From Bacillus sp. AFS001701 (GTDB lineage: Bacteria > Bacillota > Bacilli > Bacillales > Bacillaceae_G), in contig NZ_NTZO01000027.1 in NCBI RefSeq assembly GCF_002559405.1, forward strand, positions 1 to 64,000: 64,000 bases of DNA. Reading direction: 5' to 3'. The notes beneath the pieces were generated by a model. The model did no database searches. It was not told the origin of the DNA and saw nothing but the letters and a program-made list of their open reading frames with translations. Below are positions 17,852 to 26,164 of this stretch, one piece after another; the stretch's first letter is position 1, and every line of letters begins with the position of its first letter. A program made the translations under genes and the position numbers.

Positions 17852-17932
17852 TATAAACTGAGCCGAAACAACAGTAATTACATGAAATTATCATAAAATA
17901 AATTCGAGCGGATCAAAATTATCAGTAAAACC

Positions 17933-17972
17933 TAAAAAAGAGAAGGCTTTAATCCAGTCCTTCTCTTTTTCT
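17933..17972. terminator. Terminator after ytoA
   Basis: AGAGAAGG (17939-17946) and CCTTCTCT (17959-17966) with A/T tracts on both outer sides. It follows the minus-strand ytoA gene. Confidence 0.85.
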
Positions 17973-18007
17973 TATTAATGCAGCACAGTATGTAAAAAAT
18001 CCTCAAA

Positions 18008-18535
18008 TTATTTTGACTGATTTTCTTCTTCTACTTTTTTATAGAATTGTCCTTTTTCAATATATTCTTTACGAATTCGATCCATATCAATGATGTCTTC
18101 CTCTGTTAATTCACGTACTACTTTAGCAGGTCTACCAAATGCTAATGTGTTAGGAGGTATTACTTTTCCACCAGGAACTAAGCTACCAGCACCAATCATT
18201 GCACCTTCACCGATTTCGGCACCATCTAGAACGATTGAACCCATCCCAACTAATGCATTCTTTTTAACTGTACAGCTATGTAAAATAACACTATGTCCAA
18301 TTGTTACGCCATCTTCTAAAATTAGAGGGCATTTTGGACTTTGGTGAAGAACAGATAAATCTTGAACATTTACATCATTTCCAATGATTGTATCATTAAC
18401 GTCGCCACGGATTACTGCACCAAAAAATACACTACTATTTGCTCCAATTGTGACAGAACCGGTAACAGTTGCAGTTGAAGCGATAAAAGCTGATGGTTCG
18501 ATTTTGGGTTGCTTCCCTTTGTATGGTAATATCAT
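18008..18535 (-). CDS. ytoA: Gamma-carbonic anhydrase-like hexapeptide-repeat protein
   Basis: A 175-residue left-handed beta-helix protein with repeated [LIV]-G-x4 hexapeptides (about 15-140) and a C-terminal helix. The three zinc histidines of the gamma-carbonic anhydrase group are present: H64, H81 and H86. Many members lack carbonic anhydrase activity, so the function is open. The ATG has no clear Shine-Dalgarno sequence, whereas 70 bases upstream an eight-codon frame has an excellent one, followed by a perfect hairpin; this suggests leader-dependent control. In B. subtilis, ytoA is in the same metK-sftA neighbourhood. Confidence 0.9.
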   Translation of the reverse strand: MILPYKGKQPKIEPSAFIASTATVTGSVTIGANSSVFFGAVIRGDVNDTIIGNDVNVQDLSVLHQSPKCPLILEDGVTIGHSVILHSCTVKKNALVGMGSIVLDGAEIGEGAMIGAGSLVPGGKVIPPNTLAFGRPAKVVRELTEEDIIDMDRIRKEYIEKGQFYKKVEEENQSK

Positions 18536-18571
18536 ACTATACCGTTGCCAAGTATATAAAAAATACGATGA

Positions 18572-18607
18572 TTGTTTAGTTTAATTCTCTAAACAACAAG
18601 GCAACAT
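18572..18607 (-). promoter_or_regulatory. Possible leader peptide and hairpin before ytoA
   Basis: GGAGGTGAACT precedes an ATG at 18607 opening an eight-codon frame (MLPCCLEN) that stops at 18581. The inverted repeat TTGTTTAG (18572-18579) and CTAAACAA (18589-18596) overlaps the end of that frame. Such a pair, in front of a gene with no good ribosome binding site, resembles a translation-coupled leader. It could be chance. Confidence 0.3.
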
Positions 18608-18693
18608 AGTTCACCTCCATAATATTTACTTCAATATGAGTATAACTTATTTTAACAATAGATAATTAATGAAAAATAGGGAGGAGTGAAAAA

Positions 18694-19788
18694 ATGTCAC
18701 TACCTAAAAATCCGATCCAATTAATGCCGAAAGTTTATAAAGCTGTTTTTCCTTTAGTGCATCAGGAATTAAACTATTGGAGAAATTTTGCAACGACAAT
18801 CCCAGACCCAGAACTTAGAAAACAAGCATTAATGAGTATCGATACAAAAACATTCCATTGTGAAGGTGGTGCAATTTTAGCATTACTTTCTGAAAAGAAT
18901 TTAAAACCTGTAATAGAATTTATCGTTGCATATCAAACAATTAGTGATTACTTAGATAATTTATGCGATCGTAGTACATCGCTTGATCCAGTTGATTTTG
19001 AAGCACTACATGAGTCAATGATTGATGCAGTAAAATGCCAAATATCCGATCAAATGTATTATCGCTTCCGAGAAGAACAAGACGATGGTGGATATTTACG
19101 TGCACTAGTTTCGAAGTGTCATAGTAGTTTAAATCAATCGAAGCATTATGAGGGAATTAAAGAATACTTAGTTCAACTTGCTGATTATTATTGTAAGTTA
19201 CAAATACATAAGCATGTAAAAAAAGAAGAGCGAGTGCCTAGATTAACAAATTGGTTTGAAAAATATCAACCAGACCTTTCTGACTTAGAATGGTATGAAT
19301 TCTCTGCGTGCGCTGGTTCAACACTTGGGATTTTTTGTTTAGTTTCTTATTCATTTAACGAAGTGATTTCTGAAAAATTATTTGAACAAGTCTATAAGAG
19401 TTATTTCCCTTATGTACAAGGACTTCATATTCTACTAGATTATGTAATTGATCAAAAGGAAGACGAAGAAGGCGGAGATTTAAATTTCTGCAGTTATTAC
19501 CCGTCTAAAGATGTCATGTTAAATAGGATTGAGTATTTTTCAACTAAAAGTGATCAAGCTTTAAAAGATTTAAAAGATTATCGTTTTCATCGAATGATAT
19601 GCCAGGGATTACTAGGCATTTATTTGGCTGATAAAAAAATGGCAGGACCAGACGAGATGAAAAGGATTAGAAGAGCGATTGTTAAGAACGGTGGCTTAAC
19701 ATCATTCTTTTTCTATGGCAATGCTAAGTTATATTTTAAATTAAAAGAGTTAAAGGCTGGTAATAGAAGGGTCAGGGAATCAGTTTAA
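18694..19788 (+). CDS. ytpB: Tetraprenyl-beta-curcumene synthase
   Basis: A 364-residue protein of the DUF2600/YtpB family. B. subtilis YtpB cyclises heptaprenyl diphosphate to tetraprenyl-beta-curcumene, the first step of C35 sesquarterpenes that are linked to spores. Aspartate-rich regions typical of the family are seen in SDYLDNLCDR (about 87-96) and in DYVIDQKEDEEGGD (about 250-263). GGGAGGAG stands nine bases before the ATG. It is divergent from ytoA and convergent with the antiporter gene. The family is distinct from classical terpene synthases, so the motif assignment is by resemblance only. Confidence 0.92.
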   Translation: MSLPKNPIQLMPKVYKAVFPLVHQELNYWRNFATTIPDPELRKQALMSIDTKTFHCEGGAILALLSEKNLKPVIEFIVAYQTISDYLDNLCDRSTSLDPVDFEALHESMIDAVKCQISDQMYYRFREEQDDGGYLRALVSKCHSSLNQSKHYEGIKEYLVQLADYYCKLQIHKHVKKEERVPRLTNWFEKYQPDLSDLEWYEFSACAGSTLGIFCLVSYSFNEVISEKLFEQVYKSYFPYVQGLHILLDYVIDQKEDEEGGDLNFCSYYPSKDVMLNRIEYFSTKSDQALKDLKDYRFHRMICQGLLGIYLADKKMAGPDEMKRIRRAIVKNGGLTSFFFYGNAKLYFKLKELKAGNRRVRESV

Positions 19789-19800
19789 AAAAGACAGGAA

Positions 19801-19843
19801 AACACGAAAAAGGATAGTAGATAAAACTATCCTTTTTCGTGTT
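19801..19843. terminator. Bidirectional terminator between ytpB and the antiporter gene
   Basis: A 17-bp near-perfect stem: AACACGAAAAAGGATAG (19801-19817) with CTATCCTTTTTCGTGTT. It serves both convergent genes. Confidence 0.92.
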
Positions 19844-20994
19844 TACACATTTTTACTTAAAACTTCACTTTTTTCTGTAAAAAATAACTTCATAAGAGGT
19901 GGAGTTACAATTGTCGTGATTAGTACCACAATAACAAGGATGGCAAACATTTCATTACTTAAAAGATTATTTGCTAAACCTGTTGATGCCATAATCAATG
20001 CAACTTCCCCACGAGATACCATTGCTGAGCCAATTCCGAGTGAATTTTTAGTTGGAAATCCCGCCAGTTTTGCTCCTAATGCTCCACCAATTAGTTTCGT
20101 TAAAATAGCGATAATACTTATCATAATAATAGTCGGAACCGAATGACTTAACCCCGTAAATTGAACTGATACACCTATTAAAGTGAAAAACACAGGTACA
20201 AATACAGAGTAAGCAATCGTTTCGACCTTTTCAAAAACTTCTTGTTTAAACTTAGTAACAGATATCGAAATTCCTGCGATATAAGCTCCAATTATAGCAG
20301 CAATACCTGTTTGGTCTGCAAAGGCTGAGAATAAGAAGCAAACGATTAAAGCAGCAGAGATTAATGTTTCTGAAACGTTTAGTTTAATAAACTTTTTCAG
20401 GAACCAAGGTACAATCTTCCAACCAATTAATATGGCAAATGTAAAAAATATAAACTTTTTAAATAAAAGAATTGGTAAACTAACGTCGCTACCACTGAAA
20501 CTCATAACAAATGCTAATGCTATGATGACAACAATATCATCAATTACGGCAGCTCCTAAAATTGTTGCCCCATCTTTTGTTTTAAGTTTACCCATTTCTT
20601 TTAATGTAGCCACAGAAATACTTACGCTAGTTGCAGAAAGAATTAGCCCTAAAAAAATAGCTTCAAATTGGTTTAAGTTTATGGAAATTCCATAAAGATA
20701 ACCTGATAATAATGGGAATAGTATTCCGAGTATCCCTACATAAGAAGAAGCTTTCCCAGTTCGTTTAAATTCATTAAGATCAGTTTCTAAACCAGCAATA
20801 AACATAAGTAAAATGACGCCAATTTCGCTCATTTCATGTAATGTTTCTGTTTCAGTAATGACTCCAAGAACAGCTGGACCTAGTATGATCCCTACTAATA
20901 GCTTTCCTAAAACTGCAGGCTGACCAAGCTTTGTACTTAAATCCCCAAAAACTTTAGAGGCAATCAATATAATCGCAAGTTGCATATAAAGCAT
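19843..20994 (-). CDS. CPA2-family monovalent cation/proton antiporter
   Basis: A 383-residue membrane protein with about 12 hydrophobic segments, of the KefB/GerN/NapA group. It exchanges Na+ or K+ for protons across the membrane. The ion-binding pair D152-D153 in GAAVIDDIVVI marks the electrogenic NapA-like type, and LGQPAVLGKLLVGIILGP is the typical first-helix signature. There is no C-terminal TrkA-N nucleotide-binding domain. The ATG is preceded by GGGAG. A 24-bp terminator hairpin stands between its only visible promoter and the gene, so expression probably depends on read-through or antitermination. Confidence 0.92.
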   Translation of the reverse strand: MLYMQLAIILIASKVFGDLSTKLGQPAVLGKLLVGIILGPAVLGVITETETLHEMSEIGVILLMFIAGLETDLNEFKRTGKASSYVGILGILFPLLSGYLYGISINLNQFEAIFLGLILSATSVSISVATLKEMGKLKTKDGATILGAAVIDDIVVIIALAFVMSFSGSDVSLPILLFKKFIFFTFAILIGWKIVPWFLKKFIKLNVSETLISAALIVCFLFSAFADQTGIAAIIGAYIAGISISVTKFKQEVFEKVETIAYSVFVPVFFTLIGVSVQFTGLSHSVPTIIMISIIAILTKLIGGALGAKLAGFPTKNSLGIGSAMVSRGEVALIMASTGLANNLLSNEMFAILVIVVLITTIVTPPLMKLFFTEKSEVLSKNV

Positions 20995-21019
20995 AAATTC
21001 ATCTCCCGTCTGAACGCAT

Positions 21020-21082
21020 AAAAAAAGAACCTGCCACGATTGGGTAAGTAAATTACATACTTATCCCAATCGTGACAGGCTC
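21020..21082 (-). terminator. Leader terminator (attenuator) of the antiporter gene
   Basis: On the minus strand a 24-bp hairpin (arms 21058-21082 and 21027-21050, one bulge, two or three mismatches or G-U pairs) with an eight-base loop is followed by seven T residues. It ends about 27 bases before the antiporter start. The upstream promoter lies before it and no promoter fits after it. It may also end the upstream hypothetical gene. Confidence 0.75.
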
Positions 21083-21110
21083 CTCCGAACAATGCATTAA
21101 ATTTAATCTA

Positions 21111-21140
21111 AGTATAAACTAAAATTGAATAAGAAAACAA
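21111..21140 (-). promoter_or_regulatory. Probable promoter of the antiporter leader
   Basis: On the minus strand TTGTTT (-35, 21135-21140), 18 bp, then TATACT (-10, 21111-21116). Transcription would start about 25 bases before the leader hairpin. Confidence 0.5.
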
Positions 21141-21177
21141 GTTTAAGAGATAAAATAGTAACAAAATAAATAGAAAC

Positions 21178-21540
21178 TTAGTTTAATAGAATTAATAAAA
21201 TAAGCGAAACAAAATAAGCAAAATGAAGGAGTATAAACGAAATGGCGCTTTTAATTTTTCGAAAAAACAACATATATTTAAGTACAAAAGAGTGTACATA
21301 AATTAAAATCATACTCCCAAAGAAACCATAAAAATACCCATAAATTACCCAAAGGGTCATCTGATTGACCTGTGAAGATTCTGTATGAAATCCTCTATAT
21401 AATGAAACAAGGTAAAAAATTGACCAGTAATTGATAAAGGCAATTAATCCAATTAATAATAAGATCCAATTCGAATTCCGTAAAATGAACTGAAAAACAT
21501 TACGAAGTATTTTATTCAAATTGTTTAGGTTTGTAGTCAA
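21178..21540 (-). CDS. Hypothetical membrane protein, three segments
   Basis: A 120-residue protein I do not recognise. Three hydrophobic segments are visible, at about 22-46, 65-84 and 95-118, with an aromatic-rich loop (LYRGFHTESSQ) after the first. The start is a TTG with GGGGTG upstream, and no ATG is available near the N-terminus. It lies upstream of the antiporter gene in the same direction, but a promoter and a terminator separate them. Confidence 0.5.
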   Translation of the reverse strand: MTTNLNNLNKILRNVFQFILRNSNWILLLIGLIAFINYWSIFYLVSLYRGFHTESSQVNQMTLWVIYGYFYGFFGSMILIYVHSFVLKYMLFFRKIKSAISFILLHFAYFVSLILLILLN

Positions 21541-21747
21541 CTCTTCACACCCCTAGAGTTGGTTTATCTAAATCAACTACGAATTGGTTATATCTTTACA
21601 TAATATTCAATTGATTCCATGAATACGCCGTAATTAGATATTATTAATATTTTTTTGTGAATTTTTATAGGTCGATAAAATTACTAGATATTCTTAATAA
21701 AAAACTTGATCGTCTGTTTATAACTTCATTAGAAACAAGTAATTTAA

Positions 21748-21793
21748 ACAAAAAAGAGGCCCAATAAGTACAAAGACTTAAGGGGCGCTCTTG
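21748..21793 (-). terminator. Terminator of the histidine-rich protein gene
   Basis: On the minus strand AAGAGCGCCCC pairs with GGGCCTCTT across an 18-base loop and is followed by a T-run. Confidence 0.75.
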
Positions 21794-21798
21794 TTAAT

Positions 21799-22281
21799 TT
21801 AATTTTTAGTTGGTTCAATTTGAGTAAATATATCTCGATGAACTCTTTTCATTTCTTCAAAAAACTGCTCACGTTTAATATTATTATTATCTAATATTTC
21901 TTTAAATGAATTTGTTTTACCTTTTTGAGCGATGATATTTTCCAAAGGTTTATTTGAAAGTTTTGATACAACTGCAATAAATATTAATTGCTTCATTTTC
22001 ATTTTATGTTGCTCAACAGATTTATTTATATTAGCTTCAGGTTGGTTTAAGTAATTGGAAATATACTTAACAACTTCTTTTTTGTGGTTTTCTAACATTT
22101 TATTTGCTTTTTTGTTATGGTGATGATGATGTCTATGATGCTCACCATCATCTGTTGTTGCATCGTGATCATGATGTGGATGGACATAATAATTTGCTGA
22201 CGCGATGTTTTCGGCATTTACTGTAATTGTACTAAGTGTAAAAAGACTAACTACTGCACCTGCAAAAATAGCTTTTTTCAT
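21799..22281 (-). CDS. Secreted histidine-rich protein
   Basis: A 160-residue exported protein of unknown family. The ATG at 22281 gives a textbook signal peptide (MKKAIFAGAVVSLFTLS, cleavage probably after VNA at 22-23), with AGAAGG upstream; an in-frame start 22 codons earlier would bury it. The mature N-terminus carries eleven histidines among about 22 residues (HPHHDHD, then EHHRHHHHH), mixed with Asp and Glu, a likely zinc, nickel or copper binding stretch. The rest is a Lys/Asn-rich helical domain ending in VHRDIFTQIEPTKN. A metal-buffering or metal-sensing role is possible but not shown; no Zur-type box was recognised. Confidence 0.65.
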   Translation of the reverse strand: MKKAIFAGAVVSLFTLSTITVNAENIASANYYVHPHHDHDATTDDGEHHRHHHHHNKKANKMLENHKKEVVKYISNYLNQPEANINKSVEQHKMKMKQLIFIAVVSKLSNKPLENIIAQKGKTNSFKEILDNNNIKREQFFEEMKRVHRDIFTQIEPTKN

Positions 22282-22440
22282 TTTGAAAACCTTCTTTCTT
22301 ATTTTGATTTTTTTATCTTTACCAATTTTCCAAGAAAAATTTACCATTAATGAATTTTTAATGAATTTTTAAGGTATTTATAAAGAAGAGGTCAAAATGG
22401 AATTCTATAATTGTACTTTTGAGAATTTGAGGGGAAAATA

Positions 22441-22469
22441 AAAAAACTGTCTGAATTAGACAGTTTTTT
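22441..22469. terminator. Terminator of mnmM
   Basis: AAAAAACTGTC/GACAGTTTTTT stem with a seven-base loop, two bases after the mnmM stop on the minus strand. Confidence 0.9.
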
Positions 22470-22470
22470 C

Positions 22471-23046
22471 TTAAGCCCTTTTTTCAATTGCTAATATAAA
22501 AGGAGGATTATTTGCTTGATTAATAAATCGATAAGTTAGTACATGTGCCAAGTCTTGTGGGATGTTTTGAGCAAAGTTCATTAATGCATCTTTTTCAATT
22601 TCTCCGCCTTCATGACCATGATAAATAACAACTACAATAATCCCTTCTGGTGCCATCATTTCGAGTATTTGTTCTATTGCTGAAATAGTAGACTCGGGTA
22701 CTGTTACAACTGATTTATCGCTACCAGGTAAATAACCAAGATTAAAAATTGCACCTTTTAATTTCTTGTGTAATGAAGCTGGGATTACTTTTTTTACTTC
22801 TGCATGACTTCTTTGAAAAAGTGTAACTTGATTGCTTAAATTTTCATTATTTATTCTTTCAGTCGTCTTTTGAATAGCTAGTTCTTGGATATCAAATCCG
22901 TAAACATGTCCAGTTTCACCAATCAATTTTGCTAAAAATACTGTATCATGACCATTACCTATAGTGGCATCAATGGTAATATCGCCTTCTTTAACAGTTG
23001 ATTGGAGAAGCTTTCTAGCGTACGGTAAAATGCGATCTAGAATCAT
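22471..23046 (-). CDS. mnmM: tRNA mnm5(s2)U34 methyltransferase MnmM (YtqB)
   Basis: A 191-residue class I SAM-dependent methyltransferase. The SAM motif is DATIGNGHDTVFLA (26-39) and the catalytic-region motif is NLGYLPGSDK. It matches YtqB, which in B. subtilis methylates 5-aminomethyl-uridine at the tRNA wobble position. Its start overlaps the stop of the radical SAM gene ytqA by four bases, the conserved arrangement, so both are made from one transcript ending in the terminator just after the gene. Confidence 0.9.
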   Translation of the reverse strand: MILDRILPYARKLLQSTVKEGDITIDATIGNGHDTVFLAKLIGETGHVYGFDIQELAIQKTTERINNENLSNQVTLFQRSHAEVKKVIPASLHKKLKGAIFNLGYLPGSDKSVVTVPESTISAIEQILEMMAPEGIIVVVIYHGHEGGEIEKDALMNFAQNIPQDLAHVLTYRFINQANNPPFILAIEKRA

Positions 23047-24005
23047 GTTAATTGTGCTCGATTATTTGCATATTTACCTTGCCAGCTATTTCTACGTTCA
23101 AACTCACGATCAATTGCATTTAGTACTTCCCATTTTTTTAAGCTCCACATTGGTCCGATTAATAAGTCAGGTGGACCGTCTCCAGTAATACGATGAACGA
23201 TTACATCACTTGGAATAATTTCAAGCTGATCAACGACTAAGTTAATATAAGCATCAAAATCCATGAATTCAACTAGTCCTTTTTCATATTGCTTCATCAT
23301 TGCAGTACCTTTTAATAGGTGAAGTAAGTGAATTTTAATTCCTTGGATATCAAGTTTAGCAACCTCCATTGCTGTTTCCATCATCATTTCTGGAGTTTCT
23401 AGAGGTAACCCGTTAATAATATGTGAACAAATACGGATGTTGTGCTTTCTTAATTTTTCTACGCCTTCTACGTAAGTTTTATAATCGTGGGCACGATTAA
23501 TAATATTTGCAGTTTTTTCGTGAACAGTTTGTAATCCTAATTCAACCCATAAATAAGTTCGTTTATTTAAATCTGCAAGATATTCAACAACATCATCTGG
23601 TAAACAATCTGGTCTTGTTGCGATTGATAAACCTACAACGCCTTCTTGCTCTAATATTGGTTCGAACTTTTGTTTTAATACTTCTACTGGTGCGTGAGTA
23701 TTTGTATAAGCTTGGAAATAGCCTAAGTATTTTCCGTTTTGCCATTTCTCATGCATTTTATCTTTTATTTTATGAAATTGAGTTACAACATCTTCAGCTC
23801 GATCACCTGCAAAGTCGCCCGAACCAGATGCGCTACAAAAAGTACAACCTCCAAACGCAACTGTACCATCTCTATTTGGACAATCAAATCCAGCGTCAAT
23901 TGAAACTTTAAAAACTTTTTCGCCAAATTGTTGTCTTAAATGATAATTCCATGAGTGATATCTTTTATGATCTATTGTATATGGAAAAGGATTGTTTTTT
24001 GTCAT
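23043..24005 (-). CDS. ytqA: TIGR01212-type radical SAM protein YtqA
   Basis: A 320-residue Elp3-like radical SAM protein. The iron-sulfur cysteines are C42, C54 and C57 (DCPNRDGTVAFGGCTFC), with the longer first spacing typical of this family rather than CX3CX2C. The downstream barrel has IATRPDCLPDD and VELGLQT. An AAGGGAGG site precedes the ATG. The overlap with mnmM points to wobble-uridine modification; I recall a proposal that YtqA converts carboxymethylaminomethyl-uridine to aminomethyl-uridine (MnmL), which fits the pairing but is not shown here. Confidence 0.88.
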   Translation of the reverse strand: MTKNNPFPYTIDHKRYHSWNYHLRQQFGEKVFKVSIDAGFDCPNRDGTVAFGGCTFCSASGSGDFAGDRAEDVVTQFHKIKDKMHEKWQNGKYLGYFQAYTNTHAPVEVLKQKFEPILEQEGVVGLSIATRPDCLPDDVVEYLADLNKRTYLWVELGLQTVHEKTANIINRAHDYKTYVEGVEKLRKHNIRICSHIINGLPLETPEMMMETAMEVAKLDIQGIKIHLLHLLKGTAMMKQYEKGLVEFMDFDAYINLVVDQLEIIPSDVIVHRITGDGPPDLLIGPMWSLKKWEVLNAIDREFERRNSWQGKYANNRAQLT

Positions 24006-24192
24006 TCCTCATCCCTCCCTTAATTTAAGTCAATATTATCGATTTTATCATGCTCTAAAAAGAAAACCAAATGGAAAAACCTTTCTTATTTGTAAAGAAA
24101 TAATTGTACTCTGATTGAAAGGTTCGGAAATACTATCCTTGAGGTAACCTACATATCGGATACTTCATTAAAGTCTCAAAGGGGGTATTTTC

Positions 24193-24462
24193 TTGGGAAT
24201 AACAGATCGCAATTTCGGACAAGAACAAGTACAACAAGCGAAACAAGCCTATGATTATGCAGTGCAACAATTAGAAATTGGCATGCGACAAGAGCATTTT
24301 AACGGAATTGAGTATTCAGAAGCACAGTCAGGGCTTGAGCAAGCAATTATGCAGTTAGAAAAAGTTGAAAACCTTGCAAATTTAGAAAATAGAGATGAAT
24401 TTAATCGTTTACGTAGACAATTAACACAGCTACAACATCAAATGATTATTACTCCGCACTAA
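24193..24462 (+). CDS. ytzC: DUF2524 family protein YtzC
   Basis: An 89-residue, highly charged, glutamine-rich helical protein (QEQVQQAKQAYDYAVQQL and later RLRRQLTQLQHQ), of the DUF2524 family as in B. subtilis YtzC. It is probably a short coiled coil with no membrane segment. The start is TTG behind GGGGG. It lies next to ytqA, as in B. subtilis, and just before a probable gamma-type spore protein. Function is unknown; a sporulation link is only suggested by the neighbour. Confidence 0.75.
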   Translation: MGITDRNFGQEQVQQAKQAYDYAVQQLEIGMRQEHFNGIEYSEAQSGLEQAIMQLEKVENLANLENRDEFNRLRRQLTQLQHQMIITPH

Positions 24463-24523
24463 AGGAGACTAGAATATGCAAGAATACGTTCAAGAATATG
24501 CGATCCTTGGGAGGAAACCAAAA

Positions 24524-24673
24524 ATGGTTAAAAAGAAATCAAAAAGTAGTAATCCAGAACAAACAACAAAGAATAAAACGAAAACAGAATTCTCAGGTGA
24601 ACTTTCAGCAGTAGATCAAGTCAAAATGAATAACGCTAAAAAAGGACAACCACAGAGATCAAAGCAGGGGTAA
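24524..24673 (+). CDS. Probable gamma-type small acid-soluble spore protein
   Basis: A 49-residue basic protein starting at the ATG with GGGAGG eight bases upstream; an in-frame upstream ATG at 24476 has a poorer context. Its segment TEFSGELSAVDQVKMNNAK resembles the TEFA-E--A-QV(R/K)-QN repeat of gamma-type spore proteins such as SspE, but only one repeat is present where SspE has two or three. Gamma-type proteins serve as an amino acid store in the spore core. Alternative: an unrelated small Lys-rich protein. It is followed by a terminator. Confidence 0.55.
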   Translation: MVKKKSKSSNPEQTTKNKTKTEFSGELSAVDQVKMNNAKKGQPQRSKQG

Positions 24674-24703
24674 GGCAGAAAAAGGGAATAGAGAGTAAAA
24701 GAA

Positions 24704-24728
24704 GAGGAAGGTATGCCTTCCTTTTTTC
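24704..24728 (+). terminator. Terminator after the spore-protein gene
   Basis: GGAAGG/CCTTCC stem (24706-24711, 24716-24721) followed by TTTTTT. Confidence 0.8.
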
Positions 24729-24909
24729 TTTTTATTTTGGTAATTTTAGGGATTATATGGTACTTTTCTAATACCTTCTAGGTTTTTTGTCCTTCTTATC
24801 TATCGCCACTTAATGCGTGCCTCTTGAAACTAGGAAGATTCTCCTCTACAATTAATGAGTTAACGAGATAAAAATAGATAAAAAGGGACAGCTTTGAGGG
24901 GAGTACGGG

Positions 24910-26109
24910 ATGCCAAAAAAACTATGGTTTTTGTTAATCGGTATGATTTTAAATGTAACAGGTAATTCTTTCTTATGGCCATTCAATACAGTATACATCC
25001 ATATTTATTTAGGAAAGTCCTTGTCTGTTGCGGGGCTTATTTTAATGTTTAATTCATTGGCCGGTGTATTTGGTAATATGCTGGGGGGCTGGCTTTTTGA
25101 TAAATTTGGGGGATATAGGTCAATCCTTACTGGTATTAGTATTACGTTTTTGTCAATATTAGGTTTGGTTATTAATCATTCTTGGACATATTACAGTTGT
25201 TTCTTCGTAATCTTAGGGTTTGGTGTTGGTATTGTATTTCCATCAATGTATGCGATGGTTGGAGCGGCATGGCCAGAGGGTGGTCGTAAAGCTTTTAATG
25301 CAATTTATGTAGCTCAAAATCTTGGTGTGGCGATTGGTACGGCTTTAGGTGGAGTAGTTGCATCCGCAAATATTAATTATATTTTCTCCGCTAATTTGCT
25401 ATTATATATTATTTTCTTCTTAGTAGCTTTATTTGGATTTAAAGATATTGGTGAACCTAAGCAATTAAAAGAAACTCATGTAGAAAAAGCAGAGAAACAA
25501 AAATTTTCATTTACTCCTTCAATGAAGGCTCTGATGATTGTTTGTGTTGCGTATGTTTTATGTTGGTTAGTTTATGTTCAATGGCAAACTACGATTGCTT
25601 CAGAAATGCAAAATCTACACATTGGATTAAAAAAATATAGTCTGTTATGGACTGTAAATGGTGCGCTTATTGTCTTAGCTCAACCAATCGTATCAACTGC
25701 AATACGTAAACTTGAGTTAAGTATGAGAAAGCAAATGTTGTTTGGAATTGGATTCTTTATCGCTTCGACAATTCTTGTGAGCACTGCCGATCATTTCTCA
25801 ATGTTTATGACGGGTATGATCATTTTAACGATTGGTGAAATGTTCGTCTGGCCTGCAGTACCAACTATTGCAAATATGCTTGCTCCAAAAGATCGTATAG
25901 GAATGTATCAAGGGATTGTAAATAGTGCAGCGACGGTTGGAAGAATGCTTGGACCTGTTATTGGAGGGGCACTTGTTGATACTTTTAATATCAGGGTATT
26001 ATTTATTATATTAGTTGTCTTTTTAGTAATAAGCATGGTCTTCTCTGTGCTTTATGAAAGATTAGCAAAAAAAGTAGTAAAAGCTGATAATCAAACTTTT
26101 GCTTCTTAA
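24910..26109 (+). CDS. MFS transporter (YttB-like multidrug efflux type)
   Basis: A 399-residue 12-segment major facilitator protein. The loop 2-3 motif is GNMLGGWLFDKFGGYR, and the second half begins after a charged central loop (GEPKQLKETHVEKAEK). It resembles B. subtilis YttB, which lies upstream of leuS as here. The substrate is unknown; a drug or metabolite exporter is the usual guess. The start ATG follows GAGGGGAG. Confidence 0.85.
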   Translation: MPKKLWFLLIGMILNVTGNSFLWPFNTVYIHIYLGKSLSVAGLILMFNSLAGVFGNMLGGWLFDKFGGYRSILTGISITFLSILGLVINHSWTYYSCFFVILGFGVGIVFPSMYAMVGAAWPEGGRKAFNAIYVAQNLGVAIGTALGGVVASANINYIFSANLLLYIIFFLVALFGFKDIGEPKQLKETHVEKAEKQKFSFTPSMKALMIVCVAYVLCWLVYVQWQTTIASEMQNLHIGLKKYSLLWTVNGALIVLAQPIVSTAIRKLELSMRKQMLFGIGFFIASTILVSTADHFSMFMTGMIILTIGEMFVWPAVPTIANMLAPKDRIGMYQGIVNSAATVGRMLGPVIGGALVDTFNIRVLFIILVVFLVISMVFSVLYERLAKKVVKADNQTFAS

Positions 26110-26164
26110 AAATAGGCAATGTATAATTGACCTTTTTCTTTGGTTATAATAAAATGGTATAAAT

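Noticed and set aside
26127-26150. Promoter TTGACC-TATAAT before the leuS T-box
   Set aside because: The two boxes are only 12 bp apart, too close for a sigma-A promoter; the true -35 is not clear.
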